From assembly GCA_020852775.1 (NCBI GenBank), contig JADZAD010000307.1:1-5798 (forward strand): a stretch of DNA of 5,798 nucleotides, in the 5' to 3' direction. The DNA is from Anaerolineae bacterium. GTDB taxonomy: Bacteria; Chloroflexota; Anaerolineae; Aggregatilineales; UBA3940. Positions 4,860-5,798 of the stretch are shown here, piece after piece (the stretch's first letter is position 1; each line of letters starts with the position of its first letter). The position numbers and the translations under genes were made by a program. The notes beneath the pieces are model-generated. The model was not told the DNA's origin. It did not search any database and saw only the letters and a program-made list of their open reading frames with translations.

Positions 4860-5798
4860 CTAGAAACGGCTGAGCAGGGCGGACAACTGGTGGGCAAGCA
4901 CGGTATGTGAGTAGTGCTTACGGCCGAGCACGTAGTTTTGCTCAACCATGCGCTCGACCAGCGGCGGGTTGTCGAGGACTTTGCAGGTTTCGTCGATGGT
5001 ACGCTGCGAGACAAAGCCGTCAAACTCGATCACCTGAAAGCCCTTCGGTTTGATGTCGATCGCGTAGATCGAGTAGTTGTTTACCACCAGCGGGCGGCGG
5101 TAGTAGATCGCCTCCAGGAAGGCGTTGCCGAAGCCCTCGATTGTCGAGGGGTAGGTTACGAGGTCAGCCTTCGCGTATACGTCCGCCAGCGTATAGATGC
5201 GCCGCCCATCAGGGGTCGTTCCGCGCCCGGTGGAGATGATCCCGGAGACGAACGTCGCGGGAACATCGAGCAGGCGCGCGAACTCACGCACATGCTGCTC
5301 GTATTCGCCGCCTTCATCACCGCTGGCGTGGGAGATGACCAGGTGGGCCGGGCGGCCCAGCCGTTTGACCAGTTCAATCGCGTGTTCGATGCCCTTGCGC
5401 TGCACCACACGGGTAGGCTGAAGGATCAGCAGCTCATCCTCGCTCAGCCCGAGGTCGGCGCGCATGGGCGCGAGATAGCCGTCCGGTGTCTCGGGCGGGT
5501 GGTCGAAGTCCATCACATTGGGGATGACTGTCGCAGAGACGCCCGCGTTCAGGCTGAGCTGGCGCGCCGCCCACGAGCTGATCACGACGTGCTGGATCGA
5601 TGGCAGAGTGGGGGGGAAGCACGCTTTAAGGTAATCCGTCACGCAGTTGACGAGGTAGCGCTGGCGTTCCCAGTAGAAGTCATGGTGATGGGCGATGGTG
5701 GGCATGCCGGTCTCTGCGATCACCTCGGTGATCGCCAGGCCAAGTGGGATGTTCATCGGGATTGTCAGGGCGTTCTCGACGACGAACAACTCGATCCC
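4860..5798 (-). CDS. GT4-type glycosyltransferase, N-terminus outside window
   Basis: The frame is open to the window edge; 312 residues are visible, while GT-B glycosyltransferases of this kind usually have about 380-430, so roughly the first quarter is missing. Visible N-domain features include A-H-H-H-D-F-Y-W-E-R at about 36-45 (acceptor-side, His-rich loop), a strand V-V-I-S-S-W-A with V-I-P-N-V-M-D-F-D at about 91-99, the usual crossing into the C-domain. The C-domain starts near L-Q-P-T-R-V-V-Q-R-K-G (126-136), with the basic R-K pair that contacts the donor phosphates. The E-x7-E motif in EGFGNAFLEA (Glu221 and Glu229 visible numbering) binds the donor sugar nucleotide, as in GT4 retaining enzymes. 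Donor and acceptor cannot be told; it is cytosolic or membrane-peripheral and could serve glycolipid, exopolysaccharide or compatible-solute synthesis. It is the upstream partner of sua5 in a two-gene unit. Confidence 0.88.
   Translation of the reverse strand, partial: GIELFVVENALTIPMNIPLGLAITEVIAETGMPTIAHHHDFYWERQRYLVNCVTDYLKACFPPTLPSIQHVVISSWAARQLSLNAGVSATVIPNVMDFDHPPETPDGYLAPMRADLGLSEDELLILQPTRVVQRKGIEHAIELVKRLGRPAHLVISHASGDEGGEYEQHVREFARLLDVPATFVSGIISTGRGTTPDGRRIYTLADVYAKADLVTYPSTIEGFGNAFLEAIYYRRPLVVNNYSIYAIDIKPKGFQVIEFDGFVSQRTIDETCKVLDNPPLVERMVEQNYVLGRKHYSHTVLAHQLSALLSRF

Noticed and set aside
3841..4863. 340-codon open frame on the plus strand opposite sua5
   Set aside because: The opposite strand encodes an unmistakable Sua5 over the same bases. 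The plus-strand translation is rich in Arg, Gly, Gln and His with no hydrophobic core, typical of antisense frames in GC-rich DNA.
5787..5789. TTG at 5789 as the true start of the glycosyltransferase
   Set aside because: The frame stays open to the window edge, and the N-terminal nucleotide-fold strands expected in GT-B enzymes are missing, so the start must lie outside.

Overview
The window is a GC-rich stretch of bacterial chromosome with eight tightly packed genes and no RNA gene, transposon, CRISPR array or phage gene that I can see. The mix of an M42 peptidase end, a DUF333 lipoprotein, a long Sua5, a GT4 glycosyltransferase, a PfkB-like protein and a two-helix protein with a Pro/Ala linker would suit a high-GC Chloroflexota (Anaerolineae-like) genome. 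That is an impression from family content, not a measured placement; an actinobacterium is the main alternative.

Layout from left to right. The 3' end of an M42 metallo-aminopeptidase gene (+, 1-300) is followed by a perfect 12-bp terminator-like hairpin (329-357). A small DUF333 lipoprotein gene (+, 440-706) runs tail-to-tail into a small two-helix membrane protein gene (-, 714-1067). Across a 125-bp divergent gap, a TrpF-like TIM-barrel gene (+, 1193-1873) runs tail-to-tail into a PfkB-family sugar-kinase-like gene (-, 1880-2800). Across a second divergent gap of 143 bp, a membrane-anchored protein with an unrecognised C-terminal domain (+, 2944-3783) runs tail-to-tail into sua5/tsaC2 (-, 3793-4854). 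That gene lies 5 bp downstream of a GT4-type glycosyltransferase gene (-, 4860 to beyond 5798).

Most of the genes look like housekeeping or small accessory genes, and the only clear operon is glycosyltransferase-sua5. The most interesting part is the central pair. The TrpF-like protein has Tyr where TrpF enzymes carry the catalytic Cys and has lost most of the usual substrate-binding motifs. The PfkB-like protein has Asn where PfkB kinases carry the catalytic Asp (GGGN instead of GAGD). Both folds look intact, and the two genes meet tail-to-tail with 6 bp between their stops. The last codons of the kinase gene form a 16-bp hairpin with one bulged base. I see no proven new system; the two variant enzymes and the embedded hairpin are the best leads.
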